Of a stretch of DNA of 64,000 nt, positions 55,208 through 63,018 are shown one piece after another. Within the stretch, counting starts at the first letter, position 1. Every line of letters starts with the position of its first letter. Made by a program: the position numbers and the translations under genes. A model generated the notes under the pieces. The model was not told where the DNA came from and ran no database searches. It saw nothing but the letters and a program-made list of their open reading frames with translations. Location: assembly GCA_046349975.1 (NCBI GenBank), contig JAXMBH010000016.1, positions 1-64,000 on the forward strand, given 5' to 3'. The stretch comes from JABDGM01 sp046349975 (GTDB lineage: Bacteria; Planctomycetota; Planctomycetia; Pirellulales; Lacipirellulaceae).

Positions 55208-55657
55208 ATGACCAATGACCAAGCACCAATGACCAAAGGTTGCCGTGTCGACCGGCAAGGAGATGTCGTGGGTGATGACACGGCTGATCGACCGGCGAAA
55301 GAGCGTACGTTCGATCTCGTCGAGCGAACTGCTGTATTTGGCGAATCTGTGATTCGCTTTTCGCGGACCGTGAAACGTGATCCAGTAACGATGCCTTTGA
55401 TCAGCCAAGTTGTTCGTTCCGCTACGAGTGTGGGTGCCAATTACGTTGAAGCCGATGAGTCGGGAAGTAAGAGAGAGTTTAAGTACCGAATAAGCGTCTG
55501 CCGTCGTGAAACGAAAGAAACACAACACTGGTTGCGCATGATTGTGGCCGCCGCGCCAGAAACCAAAGACGGTGCTCGCGGCATGTGGCAAGAAGCGGCG
55601 GAGCTAATTCGAATATTTGAGACAATTCACCGCAAGGTATCAGTGCCGCCACGATGA
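55208..55657 (+). CDS. Four-helix-bundle protein (23S rRNA intervening-sequence type)
   Basis: 149 residues. The body (RTFDLVERTAVFGESVIRF to the end) matches the small four-helix-bundle family first described in rRNA intervening sequences: ISQVVRSATSVGANYVEAD, SKREFKYRISVCRRETKETQHWL, and a closing ELIRIFETIHRK. The ATG at 55208 and about the first ten codons (MTNDQAPMTK) lie inside the left inverted repeat; an in-frame ATG at 55229 is an alternative start. The gene lies between gltB and gltD with no functional link to either. Related four-helix proteins (Avd) bind nucleic acid in diversity-generating retroelements, but no reverse transcriptase is seen here. Function is unknown. Confidence 0.85.
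   Translation: MTNDQAPMTKGCRVDRQGDVVGDDTADRPAKERTFDLVERTAVFGESVIRFSRTVKRDPVTMPLISQVVRSATSVGANYVEADESGSKREFKYRISVCRRETKETQHWLRMIVAAAPETKDGARGMWQEAAELIRIFETIHRKVSVPPR
55210..55237. repeat. Left inverted repeat of the four-helix-bundle element
   Basis: 28-bp arm whose reverse complement, with one mismatch, stands at 55660-55687. It contains two copies of ACCAATGACCA with spacer. It encodes the start of the four-helix-bundle protein. Confidence 0.85.
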
Positions 55658-55659
55658 TG

Positions 55660-55687
55660 TTTGGTCATTGGGGCTTGGTCATTGGTC
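55660..55687. repeat. Right inverted repeat of the four-helix-bundle element
   Basis: 28-bp arm complementary to 55210-55237 at 27 of 28 positions. It lies just after the four-helix-bundle stop and ends 41 bp before the gltD start. On the minus strand it encodes the same TNDQAPMTK phrase as the left arm. Confidence 0.85.
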
Positions 55688-55728
55688 GTTTTCGTAAAAT
55701 TTGATCGTGGGTACAGGCGTAGTGAGCA

Positions 55729-57306
55729 ATGGGTAAACCAACAGGCTTTAAAGAATTTGAGCGGCAGGTGGTGCCGTATCGAGATCCGCTCGAGCGGATC
55801 GGCGACTTCCTCGAGATCTACACGGCGCCGACCGACGTGCATTTGCGCACGCAAGGGGCGCGGTGCATGGATTGCGGCGTGCCGTTTTGCCAGAGCGACT
55901 CAGGTTGCCCGATCGACAACATCATTCCCGAGTGGAACGATCTGGTGTATCAGGGCCGCTGGCGCGACGCGCTCGATCGGCTGCACAAGACGAACAATTT
56001 CCCGGAGTTTACGGGCCGCACCTGTCCCGCGCCCTGCGAAGGCGCGTGCGTGCTGGGGATCGTCGATCCGCCGGTGACGATCAAGAACATCGAGAACGCG
56101 ATCATCGATCGCGGCTGGGCAGAAGGTTGGATTACGCCGCAACCGCCGGCCGAGCGGACGGGCAAACGCGTGGCGATCGTGGGCAGCGGGCCGGCCGGGC
56201 TGTCGGCGGCGGCGCAGCTCAACAAAGTCGGGCACAAAGTGACTGTTTACGAGCGGGCAGACCGCATCGGCGGACTGCTCATGTACGGCATTCCAAACAT
56301 GAAGCTCGAAAAGGCGGTGGTGCAGCGGCGGGTCGATATGCTGGCCGAGGAGGGCGTTAGCTTCGTCACATGTACGCACGTAGGTTCGCCCGAGAATTTT
56401 CCGCCCGGGCACATGACACGGATTATGCAGGAACGCGGCTGCGAAGTGAAGTTCATCGATCCGCAACAACTCGTTGCCGAGAACGATGCGGTACTGCTGG
56501 CGACGGGCGCGACGAAGTCGTTCGACCCCACGGCACGCTGCCCAGGCCGCGACCTCAAAGGCATCTATCTGGCGATGGATTTCCTGACCCGCAATACGAA
56601 GAGCTTTTTGGACGACGGGCTCAGCAATGGTCATTATGTATCGGCAAAGGATCTCGACGTCATCGTGATTGGCGGTGGCGATACGGGGGCCGACTGCATC
56701 GGCACGTCGCTGCGTCATGGTTGCCGCAGCGTAATTAACTTTGAGCTATTGGATCGGCCTCCAGCGGAACGAGCCAGTAACAACCCCTGGCCGGAGTGGC
56801 CGCGGGTGTACCGCATTGATTATTCCCATGCGGAAGCGAAGGCGAAGTTCGGCACTGACCCGCGTGAATATTGCGTTATGACGAAGGAGTTCGTGGGCGA
56901 AGAGACGGGCCGCGTAACCGGTGTGAAAACCGTGGTCGTCGATTGGTCGAAACCAGGCGAGAAGGCGCCGTTCACGGAAGTCGCCGATAGCGAGAAAGTG
57001 TGGCCCGCCGACCTGGTGCTGTTGGCGACTGGTTTTCTTGGACCTGAGTTGCAGGTCGGCCAAATGCTCGGCGTGGCGACGCAGCGGCCGCGCGGCAACT
57101 GGGAAACTTTCGAGGCCGAGCACGGCAAGTTTGCCACGAATATTCCGGGGGTGTTCGCCGCCGGCGATTGTCGGCGCGGTCAGTCACTGGTCGTGTGGGC
57201 AATTAATGAGGGCCGTAGTGCTGCTCGAGCGATCGATAAATTTCTTATGGGGGCGAGCACGCTACCGGCCCCCGGAATAACACAAGGCATGATCGCCCGA
57301 GCGTAA
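55729..57306 (+). CDS. gltD: Glutamate synthase small subunit
   Basis: 525 residues. The N-terminal Cys-rich Fe-S domain has CMDCGVPFCQSDSGCP and CPAPCEGACVLG, for two [4Fe-4S] clusters. A pyridine nucleotide-disulfide oxidoreductase fold follows with an FAD site (VAIVGSGPAGLSAAAQL), the GGLLMYGIPNMKLEK segment, an NADPH site (VIVIGGGDTGADCIGTSLRHG) and the C-terminal FAD motif (PGVFAAGDCRRGQSLVVWAI). It passes electrons from NAD(P)H to GltB. It is separated from gltB by the four-helix-bundle element, so its expression may depend on read-through or on its own promoter. Confidence 0.98.
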   Translation: MGKPTGFKEFERQVVPYRDPLERIGDFLEIYTAPTDVHLRTQGARCMDCGVPFCQSDSGCPIDNIIPEWNDLVYQGRWRDALDRLHKTNNFPEFTGRTCPAPCEGACVLGIVDPPVTIKNIENAIIDRGWAEGWITPQPPAERTGKRVAIVGSGPAGLSAAAQLNKVGHKVTVYERADRIGGLLMYGIPNMKLEKAVVQRRVDMLAEEGVSFVTCTHVGSPENFPPGHMTRIMQERGCEVKFIDPQQLVAENDAVLLATGATKSFDPTARCPGRDLKGIYLAMDFLTRNTKSFLDDGLSNGHYVSAKDLDVIVIGGGDTGADCIGTSLRHGCRSVINFELLDRPPAERASNNPWPEWPRVYRIDYSHAEAKAKFGTDPREYCVMTKEFVGEETGRVTGVKTVVVDWSKPGEKAPFTEVADSEKVWPADLVLLATGFLGPELQVGQMLGVATQRPRGNWETFEAEHGKFATNIPGVFAAGDCRRGQSLVVWAINEGRSAARAIDKFLMGASTLPAPGITQGMIARA

Positions 57307-57427
57307 TGCTCTGCGACCATGCCTCGTGTAGACGTCCATGAATCGGGTGGAGATTCGGCCCGTGCTCTGTTCCGCGCTTGCTGCCGCGCTCGTTGCGAAC
57401 GCAGCACAGGCGGATGCGTATCGTTGG

Positions 57428-57556
57428 TTACCGTCCCAGCATTTTGGCGACGATGAAGATCAAGATGGCGCCGCCGAGTCCGCCGCCCATCAAGAGGTAC
57501 AAGAGCGAGTAACCAGCGGCGGCAAAAATCAACGGGGCAAACAACGTTACAGACAT
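57428..57556 (-). CDS. Small membrane protein (42 residues)
   Basis: 42 residues from the ATG at 57556, with a textbook AAGGAG 7 nt upstream. The sequence is hydrophobic from about residue 4 to the end, with two adjoining segments (LFAPLIFAAAGYSLLYLL and a Gly-rich GGGLGGAILIFIVAKML), ending in GR. It probably forms a hairpin in the membrane. The frame continues upstream for another 66 residues, but those are without hydrophobic or family character and lie beyond the ribosome site. No homologue is known to me. Confidence 0.65.
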   Translation of the reverse strand: MSVTLFAPLIFAAAGYSLLYLLMGGGLGGAILIFIVAKMLGR

Positions 57557-57772
57557 GATTCGCTCCTTGTAAGCGTGGTTATGACCGGCATCACGCCGGC
57601 TTCGGCACTGCGAGACATTCACAGGGCCGTGACCGACCTGGGGTCGTGCATCAAGCAATTGCAAAGAATGTGCCGTTGCCTGAAACGCCAAAAACGCGGC
57701 CGGTTGTAGTGAAAAATGGTATACGCACAGCCGCGCTGGTTGGTCGGGATTCAATCACTTGACGCGATATAG

Positions 57773-59572
57773 CTAGTTTTTGGCCACGCCGGGCACGATT
57801 ACGGGCGCTGGCCGTCGCGGCGTGTTATCGTGCACGAGAACACCACGCTCGCCGACGAAGTACGTATTGAACTCGCCGACGATTAAGTTGAATGACTCGT
57901 CGTCCGGCACGGACTCGATCGACTCGATAGAAGCCACGCCGCGTGTGCAATGCAGGTTGACGCCGGTCTCCAGTTCTTTTGCCATGCGCCAGCCGGCGCC
58001 AGGGACCCAGAACGGATGGCCGACCGAGGCAATAAACTGCTCGTTGGCGAGCTTGATCTTCACAAGCGGACTGGGCGGGCGAACGGTCTTGCCGAGCACA
58101 GGCTTGTATTTCAATTCGCCGGTGCTGATGTCTTGCGCGAGCACGAAGTCGCCTAACGCGACGTTCTCGATCGGCACGCGGCCGGATTTAGTCCACACCG
58201 GCGTGCCTTTGCCGAAACACTCAAATCCCATTCTCCGACCGATGTTGCTGCCGTCGGAAAGGGTGATGCCGCCGGCCGGGTTTGAAGCTCGGGGAGTCGA
58301 GTCGTAAGAGGCATATTGGGGATAGCCGTAATAGTAGTGGTTGTATTCCGAATCGTAATACTGCTCGACCGGCCGCTCGGAAGTGCTGTAACCAGTCTTG
58401 TCTTTCCACCAGTCCCACCAGGCCCGCGGTGTTTCGTGCGCGGCGCCGGTCACTTCGTGCAATACATTCATGATCGATGCGTTGCGGATTTCGGTGGACG
58501 CGTTGATCGCAGCGACGCTTGACTCGATCGACGCTGCGGAGTTCTCGTATCGTTCGACGAACTGATTCGACTGGCGTTGCCGCCGCTCCTGCTCAGCGGG
58601 AGTGGCGCTGACCGGCGGACCGATGGTCGTTGTCCCATTCGCGACGTCGTAGGTAATCAACCTCCCGCCGACATCGTATTGGGCTGCGGAGGCGCGGAAG
58701 TCGTGTGCCCAATCGGCTTCCTGCCCTTCGCGATACAAGCTGTGCGTGTATCGAACGCTGCCGTCATCGCTCCGTGAAACGTCGAACGAGGACTCAAGCG
58801 GCATCGCCAAACCGCTGAGCAGCATCGGCACGAAGTCGGCCTGGTCGCGTGCCTTGAGCTTTTCAATCGACAGACGGCGGGCCTTAACGCCCGGCGAAAA
58901 TACGGCATGCCGCACCAACGATTCGGTCGCCAATTGCTGGGGCATTTTTTCCAGTGCATCGATGAACGCGAGGGCGATGTGCAGGCACTCTTCGGCGTGC
59001 TTCACATGGTTGGCATCGCGGCCGAGCGTGGCGGCTTCCATCGACGGAATTGCCTCGATTTCGCGGATGGCGCGGATTTCATCGAGGGCCGCGTCATGGG
59101 CCTGAACATCGTGCCCGGCGACCGCGCGACGCCACTTGGCGATGATCGGTTCCCACCGCTTGGCCGCACTCTTGGCGGCTTGCGATTGGCGCTTCGGTTC
59201 GAAAGTCTTACTGCGATCGACAAGTTGGCCGTCCTTCCAAGTCTTGTCGAGGGCCCGCAGGGCCTCTTTGTTCGTAGGGTCGAGGGACAACACGACTGCC
59301 CAGTGGAGCTGGGCCTCATCGGCGAGCGTGTTGTCACGGCACCAGCGGGCGAGTTTGGCCTGAGCGGTGACGTTGCGTTCCACCGCGGCGCGGCGGTGGC
59401 GATACTCGGCCTGGACCGGATCTTGGAGTGCCAATACTTGCGCTGCGTCGGCCGAAAGCCATCGGCCGTCAACCTGTACCTCGCCGAGCTGCCAATGTGC
59501 CAGTTGGTTTTTGGGCTCCGCTGCAACGGCGTCCTTCAAAAGCCTCTCCGATCGGTCGCCGTCTCCGGCCAC
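57773..59572 (-). CDS. Hint-domain protein, 5' end disrupted by a frameshift
   Basis: 599 residues as read from the GTG at 59572. The same frame upstream encodes the rest of a signal peptide (ATWAWPIHA, then ANEAPPTQTAEQL) but has no start codon, see 59573-59745. An N-terminal TPR-like helical region (NQLAHWQLGEVQVDGRW, LDPTNKEALRALDK) is followed by a Tyr-rich stretch (EYNHYYYGYPQY). A Hint (hedgehog/intein) domain comes at about 447-583 with C452 (CFGKGTPVW), HPFWVP (H519) and a C-terminal VLVHDN (H581, N583). Only about 16 residues follow the Hint, so no toxin domain is attached. Autoprocessing is suggested by the conserved residues but not proven. Confidence 0.8.
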   Translation of the reverse strand: MAGDGDRSERLLKDAVAAEPKNQLAHWQLGEVQVDGRWLSADAAQVLALQDPVQAEYRHRRAAVERNVTAQAKLARWCRDNTLADEAQLHWAVVLSLDPTNKEALRALDKTWKDGQLVDRSKTFEPKRQSQAAKSAAKRWEPIIAKWRRAVAGHDVQAHDAALDEIRAIREIEAIPSMEAATLGRDANHVKHAEECLHIALAFIDALEKMPQQLATESLVRHAVFSPGVKARRLSIEKLKARDQADFVPMLLSGLAMPLESSFDVSRSDDGSVRYTHSLYREGQEADWAHDFRASAAQYDVGGRLITYDVANGTTTIGPPVSATPAEQERRQRQSNQFVERYENSAASIESSVAAINASTEIRNASIMNVLHEVTGAAHETPRAWWDWWKDKTGYSTSERPVEQYYDSEYNHYYYGYPQYASYDSTPRASNPAGGITLSDGSNIGRRMGFECFGKGTPVWTKSGRVPIENVALGDFVLAQDISTGELKYKPVLGKTVRPPSPLVKIKLANEQFIASVGHPFWVPGAGWRMAKELETGVNLHCTRGVASIESIESVPDDESFNLIVGEFNTYFVGERGVLVHDNTPRRPAPVIVPGVAKN

Positions 59573-59745
59573 TTCTGCTTGAGCCGCAGAAGCGATGAGT
59601 TGCTCGGCGGTCTGAGTCGGCGGCGCTTCATTCGCTGCATGGATGGGCCATGCCCATGTCGCGGCGACTGCAATCGCACCAGTTTCGTTAATTTGCGCGC
59701 CGACGAGTCTCGAGATTCAAACCGCGAGTCGATTGGCGATTTCAT
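59573..59745 (-). other. Separated 5' part of the Hint-domain gene (apparent one-base deletion)
   Basis: ATG at 59745 has AGGA about 8 nt upstream and encodes a basic n-region (SARKLTKLVR). That frame then runs into a non-signal-like sequence. Adding one base near 59674-59679 (CGATT to CGAATT on the minus strand) would join it to IAVAATWAWPIHA, giving a typical signal peptide in frame with the Hint gene. A sequencing error or a real frameshift mutation are both possible. Confidence 0.6.
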
Positions 59746-59972
59746 GACAGGTTCCTGCCGGTTCCAGCGTGTGCGACCATAGACTGCAGCACACTGTTCC
59801 GCATTTTTCGTCGGTAGTATTCCCAATTTCAAGTAGTTGCCGTGAACTTCTGGCGACGCGAGAAGCCGTATTGACTCTGAACCGCCAAATGGGTTGCAAT
59901 AAAGTCCACAGCAGGCCAGCAGGCGATAAATTGCGTTGCCGGGGCATAAACCTGGCAGTTTGGGAGGTCAGG

Positions 59973-60182
59973 ATGAATACCAATCAAACGATTTCGAGGG
60001 ATGAGATTGCCAATCGAGCCTATGCCATTTGGCAGGCACGGGGCTGCCCGCCGGGCGACGGAGCAGAGGATTGGCGAGCGGCGGAAAGGGAGCTGTTGAG
60101 TGCCCGCGTGGGGCGCGAGGATTCAACGCGCACGCGGCTGCAAGCGTGGTGGCAGCGCGTGCGTGAGCGGATCGCCGGGTAG
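59973..60182 (+). CDS. DUF2934 domain-containing protein
   Basis: 69 residues, ATG with GGGAGG about 6 nt upstream. The motif EIANRAYAIWQARGCPPGDGAEDWRAAEREL is that of DUF2934, a short family with the pattern IAxRAYxIWExxGxPxGxxxxDWxxAExEL. The remainder is Arg/Gln-rich (RLQAWWQRVRERIAG). It is divergent from the Hint-domain gene and convergent with the large hypothetical protein. Function unknown; it is widespread in soil bacteria and planctomycetes. Confidence 0.88.
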   Translation: MNTNQTISRDEIANRAYAIWQARGCPPGDGAEDWRAAERELLSARVGREDSTRTRLQAWWQRVRERIAG

Positions 60183-60217
60183 GCTTCCTTCGCCGCTCGT
60201 TCGATCCGAAGAAATGC

Positions 60218-62761
60218 CTAGCGCAGCGACCGCGAGCGTTCGGCGACGCGGTTTGTCGCACTGGGGCCCACTGCGATTCCCGCCCAGCCGTCTTCGAGCA
60301 CCAGCTGCGTGATCATCAGACCGTCGAAAGCGTGGTCGTCTTGGCCATCGAAGTGGACCATCGTCAGCACGCGGTCCGGGGCCAGCACTTGTTGGAAGAT
60401 GTTGTGGAGCCGGGCGCGTTCGCCGGAGCTGATTTGGCCTTCGATGCCGAGCGTTCCATCGCGCGACAGCTGGGCGCTGAGCCCGTCGACCGACGGTTGA
60501 TATTTGGCGTGGACGATAATGTTGGTCATGGCTTCGCCGTCGAGCTCGACGCTGTCGAACGCGATGGCGACTTCAAGTCGGCCGTCTTGGATATGAACCT
60601 GGACGGCGTTCTGCGGGGCGAATTGAAAAATTGTGTCGCGGCGGATGGCTTGCGGTTCTTCAGTCGCGAGCTTCGGGAACTGTTTGCGGAGCTTGGCCTG
60701 TAACTCGGCGCCGCTGAGTCGCTGGCCGTCGAGGCCGAGCGTCGTGGCCAGGTTCGTGATCGCGGTTTCGTGGACCTGCAAGCTGGCGAGACTATCGGCG
60801 AGTGCCCGCGGCCGCGGCGTGTTCGAGCCGAGTTGGTCTTCGCCGGCGACGCGCAGCCGCGCGACGAGCCGTTCGGGCGTCGACTTCATTTCGATCGTCG
60901 TGAGCTTGATGCCGTATTGGTCGAACCGCTCGGTGAAGCGGGCATACGCGTTTTGGCGGGCGCGCTCCATGGCGTCGTGGGCTTCCCGGTCGAGCGTGTC
61001 GCCGGCCTGGGCGGAGACTTTCGATTCCATCTCGGTGCGGACGCGGTTCTGGCGAGCGCGGTACTCCTGCAGGGCGCGGTCGCGAGCGATGCCGCCGACC
61101 ACAGGCACCCAGTCGTAGTCGGTCGTGACGCCGATCAATCGCGTTTGCGAAGTGGCGTCGATATCGGCGGGTTGCATGTGTACGCCATCCGGGCGGACGA
61201 CGATCGACTTCGAGCCGGAAAACTCGGTGGCGCCGCGGCTGCGGAAACGCACGGGGCCGGAATTGGCGAGCGTATTCGATTCCACGGTGCCGGTGGTTTC
61301 AATGCGGAGTTGCCATTCGTTTTCAGCTGGCGCGAGCTCGACCCGGCTTTGGGAGAACACGTCCGACTGACCGCGAACAAAGGCGCCGCCGATGCGATCA
61401 CGCACGGGGCGGGTTTCGGAACGCCGCGCGCCGACGATGCGGTTGATTAATTCGCCAGTGATCGCGATGCGCACGTTGGCATTGCGGTAATGTTGCTCGA
61501 CCGCGTCGGCCAGGGCCCGGTCAAACGAGGCGGGCGATGCAGCCAGAGCCCGCTGTTGTGCGGCGATGTGGTTGCCCAACGCGGGGTCGCGGGTCAGCTC
61601 ATATCGTTCCAGGTCTTGGCTGAGGGCCGCCGCGTTTGCTGGCGTCGACGGTTCGGCAGGGGCGCTATCGAAGTACGGGCTCAACTGGCCGCGGGCGGCC
61701 GTGCGGCCCTGAAAGTGGTAGGCCATCCGCTCTTCGTGTAGGGCGACCCAGCAATCGATGCGGCGGGCGAGCGCCCAGTGAGCGCGCAACAACTCCACAC
61801 GCAGGCGGCTGTCGCCCGTGGAGTCGGCGAGTTGAAGGGCCTCTTGGGCGGCGTCGCTGAGGTCGGCCAAAATTGGCTGCACATCTTCGCCTTCCAATTG
61901 CGGGCGATCGGTAATCGCATGCAGCTGGTTGCCGACATGACTGGCCCAAGGGGCCGAATGCGGATATTGCGAGAGTCTTTGCAGCTGGTCGTACAGCGAT
62001 TGCGGCACGCACCACGAGACCGCTTGCGGTCGCGCGGGCCGCATTGCCAGCCGGTCGCCGGGGCCGACCAGTTGCAGTTGGCTAGCGGTCGATGACCGCC
62101 AACCTGGGGCGGGCGCCGCGTTGAGCGCGTACACTTCACGAGTCACAACCTCTGTCAGCCGGGATACTAGCCGCTTGGCGATAGCGGCCGGCGAATAATC
62201 GGCGACGAATTCCCCGACCCTAGCCAGCGAGGTCGTGACGACTTCTGGCGAGTCGACAAGCGATGCCAGGTCGCTGCCGTCGGTTTGCGGGAAGCAATTG
62301 ACGCCGCCGATCGGTGGCGCCCAGGGCTTCCATAGCAGCGGCTGGTCATACTGCGTGGTCGCCGCAGCGCCGAACCGTCCGTACGTTGTATGGGCGGCGA
62401 CAAGCTCGTCGATGGTTGGCGAGCCCCATGACACTTGTGATTCACCAGTTTGCGCGTCGGCCATCAGACCGAAATGAATGTTGCCGAAGTCGTACCGCGA
62501 CGAAGGAAGGGCGAACGGCGCGACCGCCTTTACGCCGTCGCTTCCCGAGACGAACAAGCCACCATCATTGTGGAACATCTCGGCCGTTTGTTGCTTGGCG
62601 TGCTCGCAACTCCAGTAATATGGCGCGGCGAGGCAGAACAGCAGCAGCCCAGCGAGCATCAGCACGCAGGGCCAGGGACTCGGTTCACGTTCAACTTGCA
62701 TCTTGCGATCGGCGCGGGATTCTGGGTGCCGAGGAGGTGTGGGGCGATTATATTCGGACAT
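60218..62761 (-). CDS. Large membrane-anchored hypothetical protein
   Basis: About 847 residues from the ATG at 62761; the longer frame upstream is Arg-rich and unconvincing, and no strong ribosome site is seen for either. One transmembrane helix (VLMLAGLLLFCLAAPYYW) near residue 35-52 is followed by an extracytoplasmic region of almost 800 residues, with helical stretches (DREAHDAMERARQNAYARF) and beta regions. A C-terminal part is similar in pattern to bacterial membrane-anchored periplasmic proteins of planctomycetes. I recognise no catalytic motif. It is convergent with the DUF2934 gene. Confidence 0.75.
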   Translation of the reverse strand: MSEYNRPTPPRHPESRADRKMQVEREPSPWPCVLMLAGLLLFCLAAPYYWSCEHAKQQTAEMFHNDGGLFVSGSDGVKAVAPFALPSSRYDFGNIHFGLMADAQTGESQVSWGSPTIDELVAAHTTYGRFGAAATTQYDQPLLWKPWAPPIGGVNCFPQTDGSDLASLVDSPEVVTTSLARVGEFVADYSPAAIAKRLVSRLTEVVTREVYALNAAPAPGWRSSTASQLQLVGPGDRLAMRPARPQAVSWCVPQSLYDQLQRLSQYPHSAPWASHVGNQLHAITDRPQLEGEDVQPILADLSDAAQEALQLADSTGDSRLRVELLRAHWALARRIDCWVALHEERMAYHFQGRTAARGQLSPYFDSAPAEPSTPANAAALSQDLERYELTRDPALGNHIAAQQRALAASPASFDRALADAVEQHYRNANVRIAITGELINRIVGARRSETRPVRDRIGGAFVRGQSDVFSQSRVELAPAENEWQLRIETTGTVESNTLANSGPVRFRSRGATEFSGSKSIVVRPDGVHMQPADIDATSQTRLIGVTTDYDWVPVVGGIARDRALQEYRARQNRVRTEMESKVSAQAGDTLDREAHDAMERARQNAYARFTERFDQYGIKLTTIEMKSTPERLVARLRVAGEDQLGSNTPRPRALADSLASLQVHETAITNLATTLGLDGQRLSGAELQAKLRKQFPKLATEEPQAIRRDTIFQFAPQNAVQVHIQDGRLEVAIAFDSVELDGEAMTNIIVHAKYQPSVDGLSAQLSRDGTLGIEGQISSGERARLHNIFQQVLAPDRVLTMVHFDGQDDHAFDGLMITQLVLEDGWAGIAVGPSATNRVAERSRSLR

Positions 62762-63018
62762 GGTGGATGGCCCGGAGCGGGGTTGGGCCCATGCCGCTCT
62801 CGCAACAACCCCAACGCGACGTTTCGAGTTCGTCGATCGGTTGAGGCCGTCTGCGAGCAAGCACTTACGGCAGGCAGTGGCGGGAACACAAAATCAGGCT
62901 ATCTGGTAAGATCGGTATGCATTGCCCGATGAATAGAATGAGAATTGCCGCAACCGCGGTGTGGTTGCTAGCGGAGGGGCTGAGTTTTGGAAGCCTTTGC
63001 GGGCTTTGAGGAGCGCGG

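Larger units (their letters stand above)
55210..55687. mobile_element. Candidate four-helix-bundle insertion element in the glt operon
   Basis: The 478-bp unit consists of two 28-bp inverted repeats and one gene. It splits gltB and gltD, which usually are adjacent or a few bases apart. No transposase is present, and no target-site duplication could be identified with confidence. The interpretation as an inserted or mobilised unit rests on the inverted ends and on the unrelated content. Confidence 0.55.
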
